This document shows, one piece after another, positions 1-7,036 of a DNA stretch of 15,295 bases. Source of the DNA: Verrucomicrobiota bacterium (GTDB taxonomy: Bacteria; Verrucomicrobiota; Verrucomicrobiia; Opitutales; Oceanipulchritudinaceae); the NCBI GenBank assembly GCA_009908535.1, contig JAAAOD010000264.1, positions 1 through 15,295 on the forward strand, in the 5' to 3' direction. The translations under genes and the position numbers were made by a program. Each line of letters starts with the position of its first letter. Positions within the stretch are counted from its first letter, which is position 1. The notes beneath the pieces are model-generated. The model ran no database searches. It was given only the letters and a program-made list of their open reading frames with translations, and was not told the origin of the DNA.

Positions 1-72
1 GGTTGGCAGCTGGTGGACTTTCTGCCAGAGGAAAAGCCTGTAATCGTGATGATGGCCGCTGATGAGTGCTGA
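1..72 (+). CDS. Possible C-terminal end of an upstream gene (partial)
   Basis: Frame 1 is open from the left edge to a TGA at 70-72 and reads GWQLVDFLPEEKPVIVMMAA followed by DEC and the stop. Most of the third codon positions are G or C, as in the genes downstream. The other two forward frames hit stops sooner, at about 42 and 62, so this is the likeliest coding frame. The fragment of 23 residues is too short to assign to a family. It ends 45 nt before the sigma-54 activator on the same strand, so the two could be cotranscribed, as kinase and regulator genes often are, but nothing in these residues resembles a kinase ATPase domain. A leftward gene starting near position 89 cannot be excluded. 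Confidence 0.35.
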   Translation, partial: GWQLVDFLPEEKPVIVMMAADEC

Positions 73-90
73 AAATGCAATTCGCATGAT

Positions 91-112
91 GCAGGCCGCT
101 TCAACCGGCTGC
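91..112 (+). other. Small hairpin just before the activator start codon
   Basis: GCAG (91-94) and CCG (96-98) pair with CGG (106-108) and CTGC (109-112). This gives a 7-bp stem with one bulged G at 95 and a 7-nt loop. The stem ends five bases before the ATG at 118 and occupies the place where a Shine-Dalgarno sequence would be expected; none is visible. It could modulate translation of the activator or be chance in GC-rich DNA. Confidence 0.3.
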
Positions 113-117
113 TCCCT

Positions 118-1452
118 ATGAATATTCTTATCGTCGACGACGAATCCACCATTCTGCAGACCACGTCAGCGGCTCTTGAAAATATGGGCCACCGGGCCTT
201 CACCGCGTTAAGTCGACGCCAGGCCCTGCGGAATCTCAAGGACGAGCCCATTCAGGTGATGTTGCTCGACAGCCAGTTGGGGAGCGAAGACGGCCTCGGA
301 TTTCTCCGTGAGCTGCGCGAGGACGGATGGGGACTCCCCATCGTTATTTGTGCCGCTCACTCGTCCATTGAGTCTGCCGTGAACGCGATGAAAGCGGGGG
401 CGACCGAGTACATTCAGAAGCCGATAATTCCGGAGGACGTCCGGGAAATGCTCAACAAAGTCGAGCGCAACCTTCGATTACAATCGAGGGTCAAGGAATT
501 GGAGTCCATGGTTTCGGACCAGAACCCGTCCATGGTGATGGATTCCGAAGAACCGGGATTCAAAGAGATGCTGCGGATGGCCTTCAAGGCGGCGAATTCG
601 GAGGCCAGCATCCTGCTCCTCGGGCCCAGCGGCACGGGCAAAACCATCTTGGCCCGCCAGTTGCATCAGCACAGTACGCGGCATGACAAACCTTTCGTCA
701 CCGTCAATTGCCCCAGTCTTTCCAAGGAACTGTTGGAAAGCGAACTTTTCGGTCATTTGAAAGGCGCCTTTACCGGTGCCGTCAATGAGACATGGGGAAA
801 AGTTGCCGCCGCCGAGGGAGGGACGCTTTTCCTCGATGAGATCGGCGAACTTCCGCCGGAGATCCAGCCGAAACTCCTCCGCCTGCTCCAGGAACAGGAA
901 TACGAACGCGTCGGCGAAACCCGTACCCGCCAATCCAACATCCGCGTTCTAGCCGCCACCAGCAGGGACCTCACAAGAGAGGTCGAGGAAGGACGTTTCC
1001 GGGAAGACCTGTTTTACCGGCTCAAGGTCATAGAGGTCTACATGCCCGCCCTTGTCGAACGCCCCAGTGATATTCTGCCGTTGGCGGAAACCTACCTTCG
1101 CTTTTTCGCCGAAAAACGGGGTCTTTCCAACCTTAAATTCAGCGAGGGGGCGCGCAAAGCTCTGATGGACTACTCCTGGCCGGGCAACTTGCGGGAGATG
1201 CGCAATGTGATCGAGCGGGCGACCATTCTCTCCGAAAAAAACCTGATCGAAGAGGATGTCCTGCCGCCGGATTTAAACAACCAGGCGGGCTCCTCCCTGC
1301 GTCCGGGCCATTTCGTCAGCCTGAAAGATCTGGAGGAGGAACATATCCGGCGCATCGTGGCCAGAACCAACAGTCTGGAGCAGGCCGCCCAGGTACTCGG
1401 AATCGACACCGCCACGCTCTACCGCCGACGCAAGCGCATGGGGTTGACTTAA
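118..1452 (+). CDS. NtrC-family sigma-54-dependent response regulator
   Basis: This 444-residue protein would activate transcription by sigma-54 RNA polymerase when phosphorylated by a partner histidine kinase. Residues 1-120 form a receiver domain with acidic pocket D7/D8, phosphoacceptor D51 and K101. The Thr/Ser usually found after the fourth strand is A79 here, which is unusual. The central AAA+ domain has Walker A GPSGTGKT (169-176), the sigma-54 contact loop GAFTGA (216-221), Walker B GTLFLDE (235-241) and the FREDLFYRL and WPGNLRE motifs. A Fis-type helix-turn-helix closes the protein (about 419-444, ending TATLYRRRKRMGLT). The order of domains and the length are normal for the family. 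The ATG at 118 is chosen because MNILIVDDE is the classic receiver start; no Shine-Dalgarno is visible. The neighbouring symporter and GH2 genes are possible targets, but I see no sigma-54 promoter (GG-N10-GC) in their leaders. Family call is firm; the specific regulon is unknown. Confidence 0.93.
   Translation: MNILIVDDESTILQTTSAALENMGHRAFTALSRRQALRNLKDEPIQVMLLDSQLGSEDGLGFLRELREDGWGLPIVICAAHSSIESAVNAMKAGATEYIQKPIIPEDVREMLNKVERNLRLQSRVKELESMVSDQNPSMVMDSEEPGFKEMLRMAFKAANSEASILLLGPSGTGKTILARQLHQHSTRHDKPFVTVNCPSLSKELLESELFGHLKGAFTGAVNETWGKVAAAEGGTLFLDEIGELPPEIQPKLLRLLQEQEYERVGETRTRQSNIRVLAATSRDLTREVEEGRFREDLFYRLKVIEVYMPALVERPSDILPLAETYLRFFAEKRGLSNLKFSEGARKALMDYSWPGNLREMRNVIERATILSEKNLIEEDVLPPDLNNQAGSSLRPGHFVSLKDLEEEHIRRIVARTNSLEQAAQVLGIDTATLYRRRKRMGLT
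1449..1452. other. Shared TTAA carrying the stop codons of two convergent genes
   Basis: The activator ends with TAA at 1450-1452. The symporter, read leftward, ends with TAA at 1451-1449. Both stops lie inside the palindrome TTAA, so the genes overlap tail to tail by four bases. There is no non-coding space for a terminator between them, so each transcript must end inside the other gene. Confidence 0.9.
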
Positions 1453-3224
1453 TGCTGTGCCTTCGCCCGGGCATCGGCCCGCCGGGCGCCCCGGAGCAGG
1501 GCCAGTCCGATCACTCCGAGGACGAGGCCACAGAAGAGAAAGGCACCCCGCCCGGCGAGGCTGTTCGGGATAACGATCATCAGCAGCAGCATGAAGCCGC
1601 CGAAGATGGAGGCCATCCAGCCGATGATCCGGCACTGGGGGCCGTCCAGTTCGTTGCTCATCTCCTCGTTGGCAACCGGACGGTGCAGGTCCTTCCAGAA
1701 GGCCTCGACCTCCTCTTTCCGCTTTGCCGAGTATCCCCGGTAGAACAGCTTTGTGCCGAAAAACCACAGCGTCGCGAGGCCGACGTTCAGAAAGACCGAG
1801 GCCGAGTACAGGTAGTCGGCCTCCTCGCGGCTGGTCAGGTCCGCCCCCAGCACGCCTTCCAGCCATTCCGCGCCGATGGCGAAGCGCAGCAGCAGCGCCA
1901 CCCCCACGCCGACGATGGCACAGCTCCAGCCGGCCCAGTCGGGAACCCGCTTCACAAACAGGCAAAGGATGATCGGGACCGCCACCGGGACGGCCACCAT
2001 GGCACCGAAATTGAGCATGATCTCGAAGAGCCCCACTTCCGCATTCCGCGATGCCAGTACCTCCAGGAACAGGGCGATTCCGATGATGCTCACCCCCATG
2101 AGGACACTGGTGATGATGCCCGCGATGAACAGCTCGCGCTCCGAGGCCTTCTTCCGCAGCACCGGATGATAGAAATTCATCACGAAAAAGCCGGCGTTCT
2201 TGTTCAACCCACTGTCCATCGAGGACATCGTGGCCGCGAACATCCCCACGATTAAGAGACCGAGCATGCCGGTCGGCAACAGGTTCTGCGCGACGACAAC
2301 GTAGGACAGCTCGCTCGGCCGGGAAACCTCGGCCGTCAGGTGAGCGGCAATGTCGGGATAGAGAACCGAGGCCGCCAGCGGGGGGATGAACCAGATCATG
2401 GAACCGAAAAGAAACAGAATTCCCGCCAGGCCCGCCGCCCGCTTCGCGTGTTTCGAGTCGCGGGCGTTCAGGTAGCGGTTGGCGTTCGTCATCGAGTTCG
2501 TGGAGACGATCTGTTTAACGAACACCATCGCAATCCAGATCCACGTCAGCGCCGGCAGGGAGATATTGTTTCCGAGGAGGCTCTCATGCGGCAGCTGCTG
2601 GACCATCTCAACCGGTCCCCCCACCGCGGAAAGGGCGAAAACGGCAGTAACCACGGTGATCAGCATCAAGAGCACCAGCTGGATGAAATCCGTCGCCGAC
2701 ACCGCCCAGGCCCCGCCAACGACCGAAATCGCCAGCACCACGCTTCCGACCCCGATGATCGTCCAGGTGAGCTCGAACTGCGGAAAGGCCTGCGCAAAAA
2801 ACTTGCCCACCGCGTTCAACCAGATCGAAGCATAGACCAGTCCGATGGGAATTTGCAGCCAGGTGTAGAACTGCTCGTTGCCCGGGCCCAGCCGGCGCCG
2901 GATCGCCTGCATGGCGGTCACCACGCGGGTCTGGCGCAACATCGGCGCGATCCAGATGTAATTGACGAGGAATCCGAGGGCGTTGGCCATGAAGATCGTC
3001 ATGATGATCATCCCGTCGTCGTAGGCCTTGCTGGCCGCGCCAATGAAGGTCCACGCACTGAATTGCGTCATGAACGCCGAACTCCCCGTCATCCACCAGA
3101 ACATCTTCCCGCCCCCGCGAAAGTAGTCGCTCGTGTTGGCGAGGAATTTCCGGAAAATTGCCCCGACGCCGACAAGAAAGGCAAAGTACAGGGCAATAAC
3201 AAGGTAGTCGGTCGTCGTAATCAT
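1449..3224 (-). CDS. Sodium:solute symporter (SSS family), probable sugar or glycoside importer
   Basis: A 591-residue polytopic inner-membrane protein of the sodium:solute symporter family, with well over ten hydrophobic segments from the N-terminus (MITTTDYLVIALYFAFLVGV) to the C-terminal tail. The segment FAATMSSMDSGLNKNA, with M333-S338 inside it, matches the SSS signature around the second sodium site. The region SDYFRGGGKMFWWMTGSSAF near the N-terminus is also typical. A longer open frame extends upstream to 3446, but its extra 74 residues are Arg/Pro-rich and unlike a membrane protein, so the ATG at 3224 is used. The gene is divergent from the GH2 gene and its stop overlaps the activator stop. 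The context suggests uptake of the substrate that the GH2 enzyme cleaves. Substrate specificity cannot be read from the sequence. The C-terminal hydrophilic stretch (EEVEAFWKDLHRPVANEE) before the last two membrane segments is common in this subfamily. Confidence 0.9.
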   Translation of the reverse strand: MITTTDYLVIALYFAFLVGVGAIFRKFLANTSDYFRGGGKMFWWMTGSSAFMTQFSAWTFIGAASKAYDDGMIIMTIFMANALGFLVNYIWIAPMLRQTRVVTAMQAIRRRLGPGNEQFYTWLQIPIGLVYASIWLNAVGKFFAQAFPQFELTWTIIGVGSVVLAISVVGGAWAVSATDFIQLVLLMLITVVTAVFALSAVGGPVEMVQQLPHESLLGNNISLPALTWIWIAMVFVKQIVSTNSMTNANRYLNARDSKHAKRAAGLAGILFLFGSMIWFIPPLAASVLYPDIAAHLTAEVSRPSELSYVVVAQNLLPTGMLGLLIVGMFAATMSSMDSGLNKNAGFFVMNFYHPVLRKKASERELFIAGIITSVLMGVSIIGIALFLEVLASRNAEVGLFEIMLNFGAMVAVPVAVPIILCLFVKRVPDWAGWSCAIVGVGVALLLRFAIGAEWLEGVLGADLTSREEADYLYSASVFLNVGLATLWFFGTKLFYRGYSAKRKEEVEAFWKDLHRPVANEEMSNELDGPQCRIIGWMASIFGGFMLLLMIVIPNSLAGRGAFLFCGLVLGVIGLALLRGARRADARAKAQH

Positions 3225-3368
3225 CGGCGGGGGGGAAGATTTATATTTATTAACCCAGAGCGCAACGGGGTTCGTCAATACCACAACGACCCCGCGGGGC
3301 CGATTTTGGCAAAACGGCCGGGTTTTTGAGGATGCCAGGCGGGTCCTGAAGGCGGAGGGTATCCACGG

Positions 3369-3382
3369 TTCATAAATATGAA
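3369..3382. promoter_or_regulatory. Palindrome TTCATA-AA-TATGAA, candidate operator
   Basis: Perfect 6-bp inverted repeat with a 2-bp centre, in the leader of the GH2 gene and AT-rich against GC-rich surroundings. Its size and position fit a dimeric repressor or activator site, or an overlap with a -10 element. No regulator for it is encoded nearby except the sigma-54 activator. The role as an operator is inference. Confidence 0.4.
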
Positions 3383-3387
3383 TTGCA

Positions 3388-3400
3388 GCGCCGCCGGCGC
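3388..3400. promoter_or_regulatory. GC-rich palindrome GCGCCG-C-CGGCGC
   Basis: Perfect 6-1-6 inverted repeat five bases after the AT-rich palindrome. It can form a short stable hairpin in the GH2 leader transcript or serve as a binding site. In GC-rich DNA such a repeat may also be chance. Confidence 0.3.
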
Positions 3401-3453
3401 GTCGGATAACGTATTCCCTCTTGAGCCGCCCAGAAACCCAATCCACTGCTGAA

Positions 3454-6400
3454 ATGCATCACTCCATCGACCTCTCTACCGACTGGAAAATTTTCCCGCT
3501 CGACCTTGACGAAGGCCTTCTCGGCAACGCCGGCCGCGCCTACCAGTGCGGATACACGCCCGCCGAAGCCGTCACGGCCGATCTCCCCGTCACCGCCCCC
3601 GCCGCATGGCTTGGCGACGGACGCATCGAGGATCCCTTCGTCGGGATGAACAACCGCGACCTCCTCTGGATGGAGAAGAAGGAATGGTGGTACCTGAAGG
3701 ATTTTGATTTGCCGCGAACCGATGGACGGTACCGTCTCACCTTCGACGGCATCAATTACCGCGCCGAGGCATGGCTGAACGATGTCCAGATCGGCCTCTG
3801 GGAAGGCAGCTTCCTGCGCAAGTCCATCGATCTGGACCCCGACCTCATCAAGGAATCCGGCAACCGACTTGCCATCCGCGTCCGCGCCCAGGAACGGGCA
3901 TGGGAGGACGGCACCCGGGCCGATGCGCGCGGCTTCCAGAACAGCTCCGCCCATATCCGCACACAGCGGCCGACCCCCCAGTACGCCTACGGCTGGAACT
4001 GGTCGCCGCACCTCATCGCTGTCGGCATTTGGCGTCCGGTCCTCCTCGAATGGATGGATACCGCCCGCTTTACCGACACCCGCATACAGGCAGAGGTATC
4101 CGAAGATCTGCGAAGGGGGAGCCTCCGATTCACCGGGACCGTGGAAACTTTTGCCGGAAAGAACAGCGAACTGGCCGTCGAGATGGAAGCCCGTCACCCG
4201 GATGGAAGTTCCACCAGGGAGCGGCAGGAGCTTTCCGGGGTGCGGGTGGATGTCCGCATGGAGCTCCCGCAACCAGAGCTCTGGTACCCGAACGGATTCG
4301 GTTCCCAACCCCTTTACGAGGTGGACGTCCGCCTCCTGAGAAAGGACGGGCAACCCTGTGACTCCCGTCATCGGCGCCTTGGTTTCCGTCGGGTCGAATT
4401 TGTCCCCAACGCCAATGACGAGGCCGTTCAGGCCGAAAGCGGCCAGAGCAACCGGCTCTGGTCGATCGTCGGAAAACCCTATCCCTGGACCATGGTCGTC
4501 AACGGCCTCCGCATCTTTTCCAAGGGCACCAACTGGTGCCCGGTCGACAACCTCTACCGCGACCGTGACGATCATGTGCGGAGGCTGCTCGAGCTGGCCC
4601 GGGACGCCCACTACGTCTTCATCCGCGTCTGGGGAGGCGGCCTCACGGAGTCGGATCACTTCTACGACTGCTGTGACGAGATGGGGCTGCTCTGTCTGCA
4701 GGAGTTCTGGTTCGCCTGCGGATCCGCACCTGCGATGGATTACCGCATCTTTCTTGAAAATGCCGAGAGCGAGGTGAAGCGCCTGCGCGAGCGAACGTCC
4801 ATCGCCCTGTGGGGCGGTGGTAACGAGTTCAACCCGGACAACCACGAAAACCGACCCATCATCAATCTCATCCAAGACCTCCTCGAACGGATCGACGGCG
4901 AGCGTGAATTCCGGCGGGGATCTCCCTACAAAGGCGACCGGCACGGCGGCCTTGTATCAACTCCCTACTACACCACGAACAAGTACCGCGACCTCCTTCC
5001 CGGTCGCAAACGGCTTGTTCTTCTGCGCAGCGAATGTGCCGTCGGCCGCTCCCCCACCCGTCCGGATAACATCCGCAAGTTTGTTCCAAGGGAGAAATTA
5101 TGGCCGATCGACTGGGAGGTCTACCAGAACCACCATGCCCAGAAGCCGGAATGGGAGATGGTTTCGCGGCCGTTCGGCCCGGCGGAAACATGGGAACAGG
5201 CCCTGCTCCATGCCTCCGTTTTCCACTGCATCGACAGCCGCATGAACATGGAGTTCGCCCGCGCCTCGAAGTACGAAAGTTCCGGTTGCTGGACATGGCA
5301 GTTAAATGCCTCATGGCCCTCCTTCCATCGCGAGCACATCGACTGGTACGGCGCGCCCAAGCCGGTCTATTACTGGTACAGGAACGCATGCCGCCCCGTT
5401 ATCACCCTCGCGGATTTCGAACGGTTTGTTTATCATCCGGGCGAACTGCTGAACCCCGACCTCATCGCCGTCAACGACACCCATGCGCCGGTCGAAGCCG
5501 AAGTCGAAATCGTCGTCTTCGGCCTTGCGGGCCGCAAATTGCACGAGGAGCGTCAATCGGTTTGGATCCCTGCGGACGACCGCGTCGCCCTCGAAAAACT
5601 TACCTTCCCCATCCCGGTCGACCTCGCCCGGAAGGCTCTTTATCTCGCGCTCAGGACCTCCATTGATGGCGCCATTGTCCACCGCAACACCTACTATGTC
5701 GCCGTTTCTCCCGACACTCATCACGCGGCGGGCGTAGACCTCGGCGACAGCATGACGCTTCACTACATGGGCCGGACGCAAGAAGTGAGTGCGCCCCACT
5801 ATTACACGCTGGCGGAAATCGTCGATGAACCGACGGAGCACGACAAGGAGCAGAAAGAGGCCGCCGAGGATGAACTGGAGGCCACATATTCCCGAACCTT
5901 CGATGTTCCCTCCCACCTTTCCAACAAGGACCTCGAAGTATATCTCCCGGGACCGTCCGCCGATGATGTCGTCAAGGTGAACGGCACTGTCATCGGGAAA
6001 GGCCGCCTCCATTCCGCGAAGGAATGGAACTACGAGGCCGATCCGCTCCGCTGGCCCAATCTGCCCAACCGGCACTATTCCATTCCGGGAAATTTGCTGG
6101 AACCAACAGGCAACATCCTTGAAATCCACCTCAGCGGCCGTCGCATCGCCGCCGATACGGATAAACGCTTCGGCCTCACGAGGAGGATCTATCTGCGGGA
6201 GAAGACCCCCGCCGACCAGCAGGAGGCCCTCGCCGATTACAACCGCCGCATGGAATTCTTCAGGCCAGTGGTCGAGGGACCCCGTGCCCGCCTCAGCGCA
6301 ACGGCCGAAGAGCCGGACGGCAACGGGATCCGGCGTCTCCGAATCACCAACAAAGGGCCGGCCTCCGCCGTCTTCCTCGTCCTCGACCTGACCAACGAAG

Positions 6401-6558
6401 GCTCCGCTCGGTTCACCTTCGACGAGGGTGCACCCGCTGCCGTCCATCCCGGGGAGACCCTTGAGATCGAGCTGAAACACGAAGGTGCCCTCCCCCCCGA
6501 GGCGGCCCTTGTCCTTCGCTGCCTCAATGCCGATCCCCTCTCCGTCCCGCTGAGTTAA
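3454..6558 (+). CDS. GH2 family glycosidase, beta-mannosidase-like
   Basis: A 1034-residue enzyme expected to release beta-linked sugar, probably mannose, from the non-reducing end. Domains by eye: N-terminal galactose-binding-like jelly roll (about 40-200), immunoglobulin-like domain (about 205-330), TIM barrel (about 335-640), then a C-terminal extension. The mannosidase-type block IRVWGGGLTESDHFYDCCDE precedes WGGGNEF, with E458 as likely acid/base. The SE in LLRSECAVG gives E527 as likely nucleophile. After about residue 790 an acidic linker leads to a second galactose-binding-like fold (about 810-930) and a terminal beta-sandwich. This makes the protein longer than the usual 800-900 residues. 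There is no signal peptide, so it should act in the cytoplasm on imported substrate, consistent with the divergent symporter. An in-frame TTG at 3421 would add 11 residues, but the ATG at 3454 matches the start of the fold. Exo-beta-glucosaminidase or another GH2 specificity remains possible. Confidence 0.87.
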   Translation: MHHSIDLSTDWKIFPLDLDEGLLGNAGRAYQCGYTPAEAVTADLPVTAPAAWLGDGRIEDPFVGMNNRDLLWMEKKEWWYLKDFDLPRTDGRYRLTFDGINYRAEAWLNDVQIGLWEGSFLRKSIDLDPDLIKESGNRLAIRVRAQERAWEDGTRADARGFQNSSAHIRTQRPTPQYAYGWNWSPHLIAVGIWRPVLLEWMDTARFTDTRIQAEVSEDLRRGSLRFTGTVETFAGKNSELAVEMEARHPDGSSTRERQELSGVRVDVRMELPQPELWYPNGFGSQPLYEVDVRLLRKDGQPCDSRHRRLGFRRVEFVPNANDEAVQAESGQSNRLWSIVGKPYPWTMVVNGLRIFSKGTNWCPVDNLYRDRDDHVRRLLELARDAHYVFIRVWGGGLTESDHFYDCCDEMGLLCLQEFWFACGSAPAMDYRIFLENAESEVKRLRERTSIALWGGGNEFNPDNHENRPIINLIQDLLERIDGEREFRRGSPYKGDRHGGLVSTPYYTTNKYRDLLPGRKRLVLLRSECAVGRSPTRPDNIRKFVPREKLWPIDWEVYQNHHAQKPEWEMVSRPFGPAETWEQALLHASVFHCIDSRMNMEFARASKYESSGCWTWQLNASWPSFHREHIDWYGAPKPVYYWYRNACRPVITLADFERFVYHPGELLNPDLIAVNDTHAPVEAEVEIVVFGLAGRKLHEERQSVWIPADDRVALEKLTFPIPVDLARKALYLALRTSIDGAIVHRNTYYVAVSPDTHHAAGVDLGDSMTLHYMGRTQEVSAPHYYTLAEIVDEPTEHDKEQKEAAEDELEATYSRTFDVPSHLSNKDLEVYLPGPSADDVVKVNGTVIGKGRLHSAKEWNYEADPLRWPNLPNRHYSIPGNLLEPTGNILEIHLSGRRIAADTDKRFGLTRRIYLREKTPADQQEALADYNRRMEFFRPVVEGPRARLSATAEEPDGNGIRRLRITNKGPASAVFLVLDLTNEGSARFTFDEGAPAAVHPGETLEIELKHEGALPPEAALVLRCLNADPLSVPLS

Positions 6559-6564
6559 CGGGAC
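6544..6564 (+). terminator. Weak hairpin across the GH2 stop codon
   Basis: GTCCCG (6544-6549) pairs with CGGGAC (6559-6564) around a 9-nt loop that contains the TAA stop. There is no immediate T-run; the first (TATTTT) comes about 15 bases later. It could reduce read-through into the next gene, but it is not a canonical intrinsic terminator. Confidence 0.25.
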
Positions 6565-6650
6565 AGGGCAGAAGGCGTATTTTAAACCGGAACTCTTCAT
6601 CTCCCTCAATTTTCCTCCGCCCGCAGGTTGCCAGCAGGGACCGCGACCGC

Positions 6651-6664
6651 TACCTTCTACCTTC
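6651..6664 (+). repeat. Tandem heptamer (TACCTTC)x2 abutting a start codon
   Basis: TACCTTC occurs twice without a gap and is followed after one T by the ATG at 6666. It fills the ribosome-binding region of the ArsC/Spx-like gene, where no Shine-Dalgarno sequence is seen. It may be a small tandem duplication with no role. Confidence 0.5.
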
Positions 6665-6665
6665 T

Positions 6666-7025
6666 ATGGCGACGGCGAAGCTGTATATTTACGAACGGTG
6701 CTCCACCTGCCGCAAGGCGCAACAGTGGCTCGATGCCAACGGAGTCGAGTATGAAACCGCCAGCATCCGGGAATCCCCTCCGGACGAAGAGGAACTGGAG
6801 CGTGCACTGGCCACGGCTGGGGGCAATATCCGTAAGATCATAAATACCAGCAGCCCCGATTACCGCCAGGCGGGCCTTAAAGACCAGCTCAATGACATGT
6901 CACGCGCGGAAGTCTTCTCCCTGCTGCGCAGCAAGGGTAACCTCGTTAAACGCCCGTTCCTCGCCGCCGGGGAGACCGCCTGCGCCGGGTTCGATCTCGG
7001 TGCATGGAAGAACGCCCTCCTCTGA
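6666..7025 (+). CDS. ArsC/Spx-like thioredoxin-fold protein
   Basis: This 119-residue protein belongs to the ArsC/Spx/YffB family. The N-terminal strand KLYIYERC leads into the redox motif C12-S-T-C15-R16-K. The block NTSSPDYRQAGLKDQ and the later NLVKRPFL are the family's other hallmarks; the Arg of KRP corresponds to the anion-binding or stabilising Arg. Family members include glutaredoxin-coupled arsenate reductases and Spx-type RNA polymerase regulators. The presence of both cysteines and the lack of arsenic genes nearby argue against a dedicated arsenate reductase, but the sequence alone does not decide. It starts 107 bp after the GH2 stop and ends 11 bp before uvrA, so it is probably cotranscribed with uvrA. 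Its length is normal for the family. A redox or stress link with the repair gene is inference. Confidence 0.85.
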   Translation: MATAKLYIYERCSTCRKAQQWLDANGVEYETASIRESPPDEEELERALATAGGNIRKIINTSSPDYRQAGLKDQLNDMSRAEVFSLLRSKGNLVKRPFLAAGETACAGFDLGAWKNALL

Positions 7026-7032
7026 GGCCTCA
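7023..7032. other. Perfect 10-bp palindrome TGAGGCCTCA before uvrA
   Basis: The palindrome begins with the stop codon of the ArsC/Spx-like gene and ends four bases before the uvrA ATG at 7037. Its GAGG (7024-7027) is also the best Shine-Dalgarno candidate for uvrA, at about 9 nt spacing. This supports 7037 over the upstream ATG at 7004. Confidence 0.4.
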
Positions 7033-7036
7033 TCAT

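Larger units (their letters stand above)
3225..3453. promoter_or_regulatory. Divergent intergenic region between symporter and GH2 genes
   Basis: This 229-bp gap should contain the promoters of both divergent genes. On the leftward side there is an AT-rich box (3240-3252), read leftward as TTAATAAATATAAA, about 19 bp from a TTGACG-like hexamer (complement of 3273-3278). This is a plausible but imperfect promoter for the symporter. On the rightward side no good -35/-10 pair is evident. No Shine-Dalgarno is present before either start: the symporter ATG is preceded by a C-rich run. Two palindromes, listed separately, lie 54-85 bp before the GH2 ATG. No convincing small open frame is seen here. 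Confidence 0.5.

Noticed and set aside
1..89. Leftward gene starting near position 89
   Set aside because: A reverse frame is open to the edge, but it is under 30 codons, has no recognisable motif and competes with a forward frame of better codon character.
2340..3329. 329-codon forward open frame opposite the symporter
   Set aside because: Rich in Arg, His, Asp and Gln, as expected for the complement of a membrane protein gene; no family resemblance.
3225..3453. Sigma-54 promoter for the neighbouring activator
   Set aside because: No TGGC-N8-TGC type element with correct spacing was found on either strand of the intergenic regions.
3370..4944. 524-codon reverse open frame over the GH2 start
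   Set aside because: Antisense shadow of the GH2 gene, with no domain recognised; it would also cross the divergent promoter region.
5311..6609. 432-codon reverse open frame over the GH2 end
   Set aside because: Antisense shadow with biased composition and no motif.
6666..7025. Arsenic resistance operon
   Set aside because: The ArsC/Spx-like protein stands alone without ArsR, ArsB or Acr3, and the family is functionally broad.
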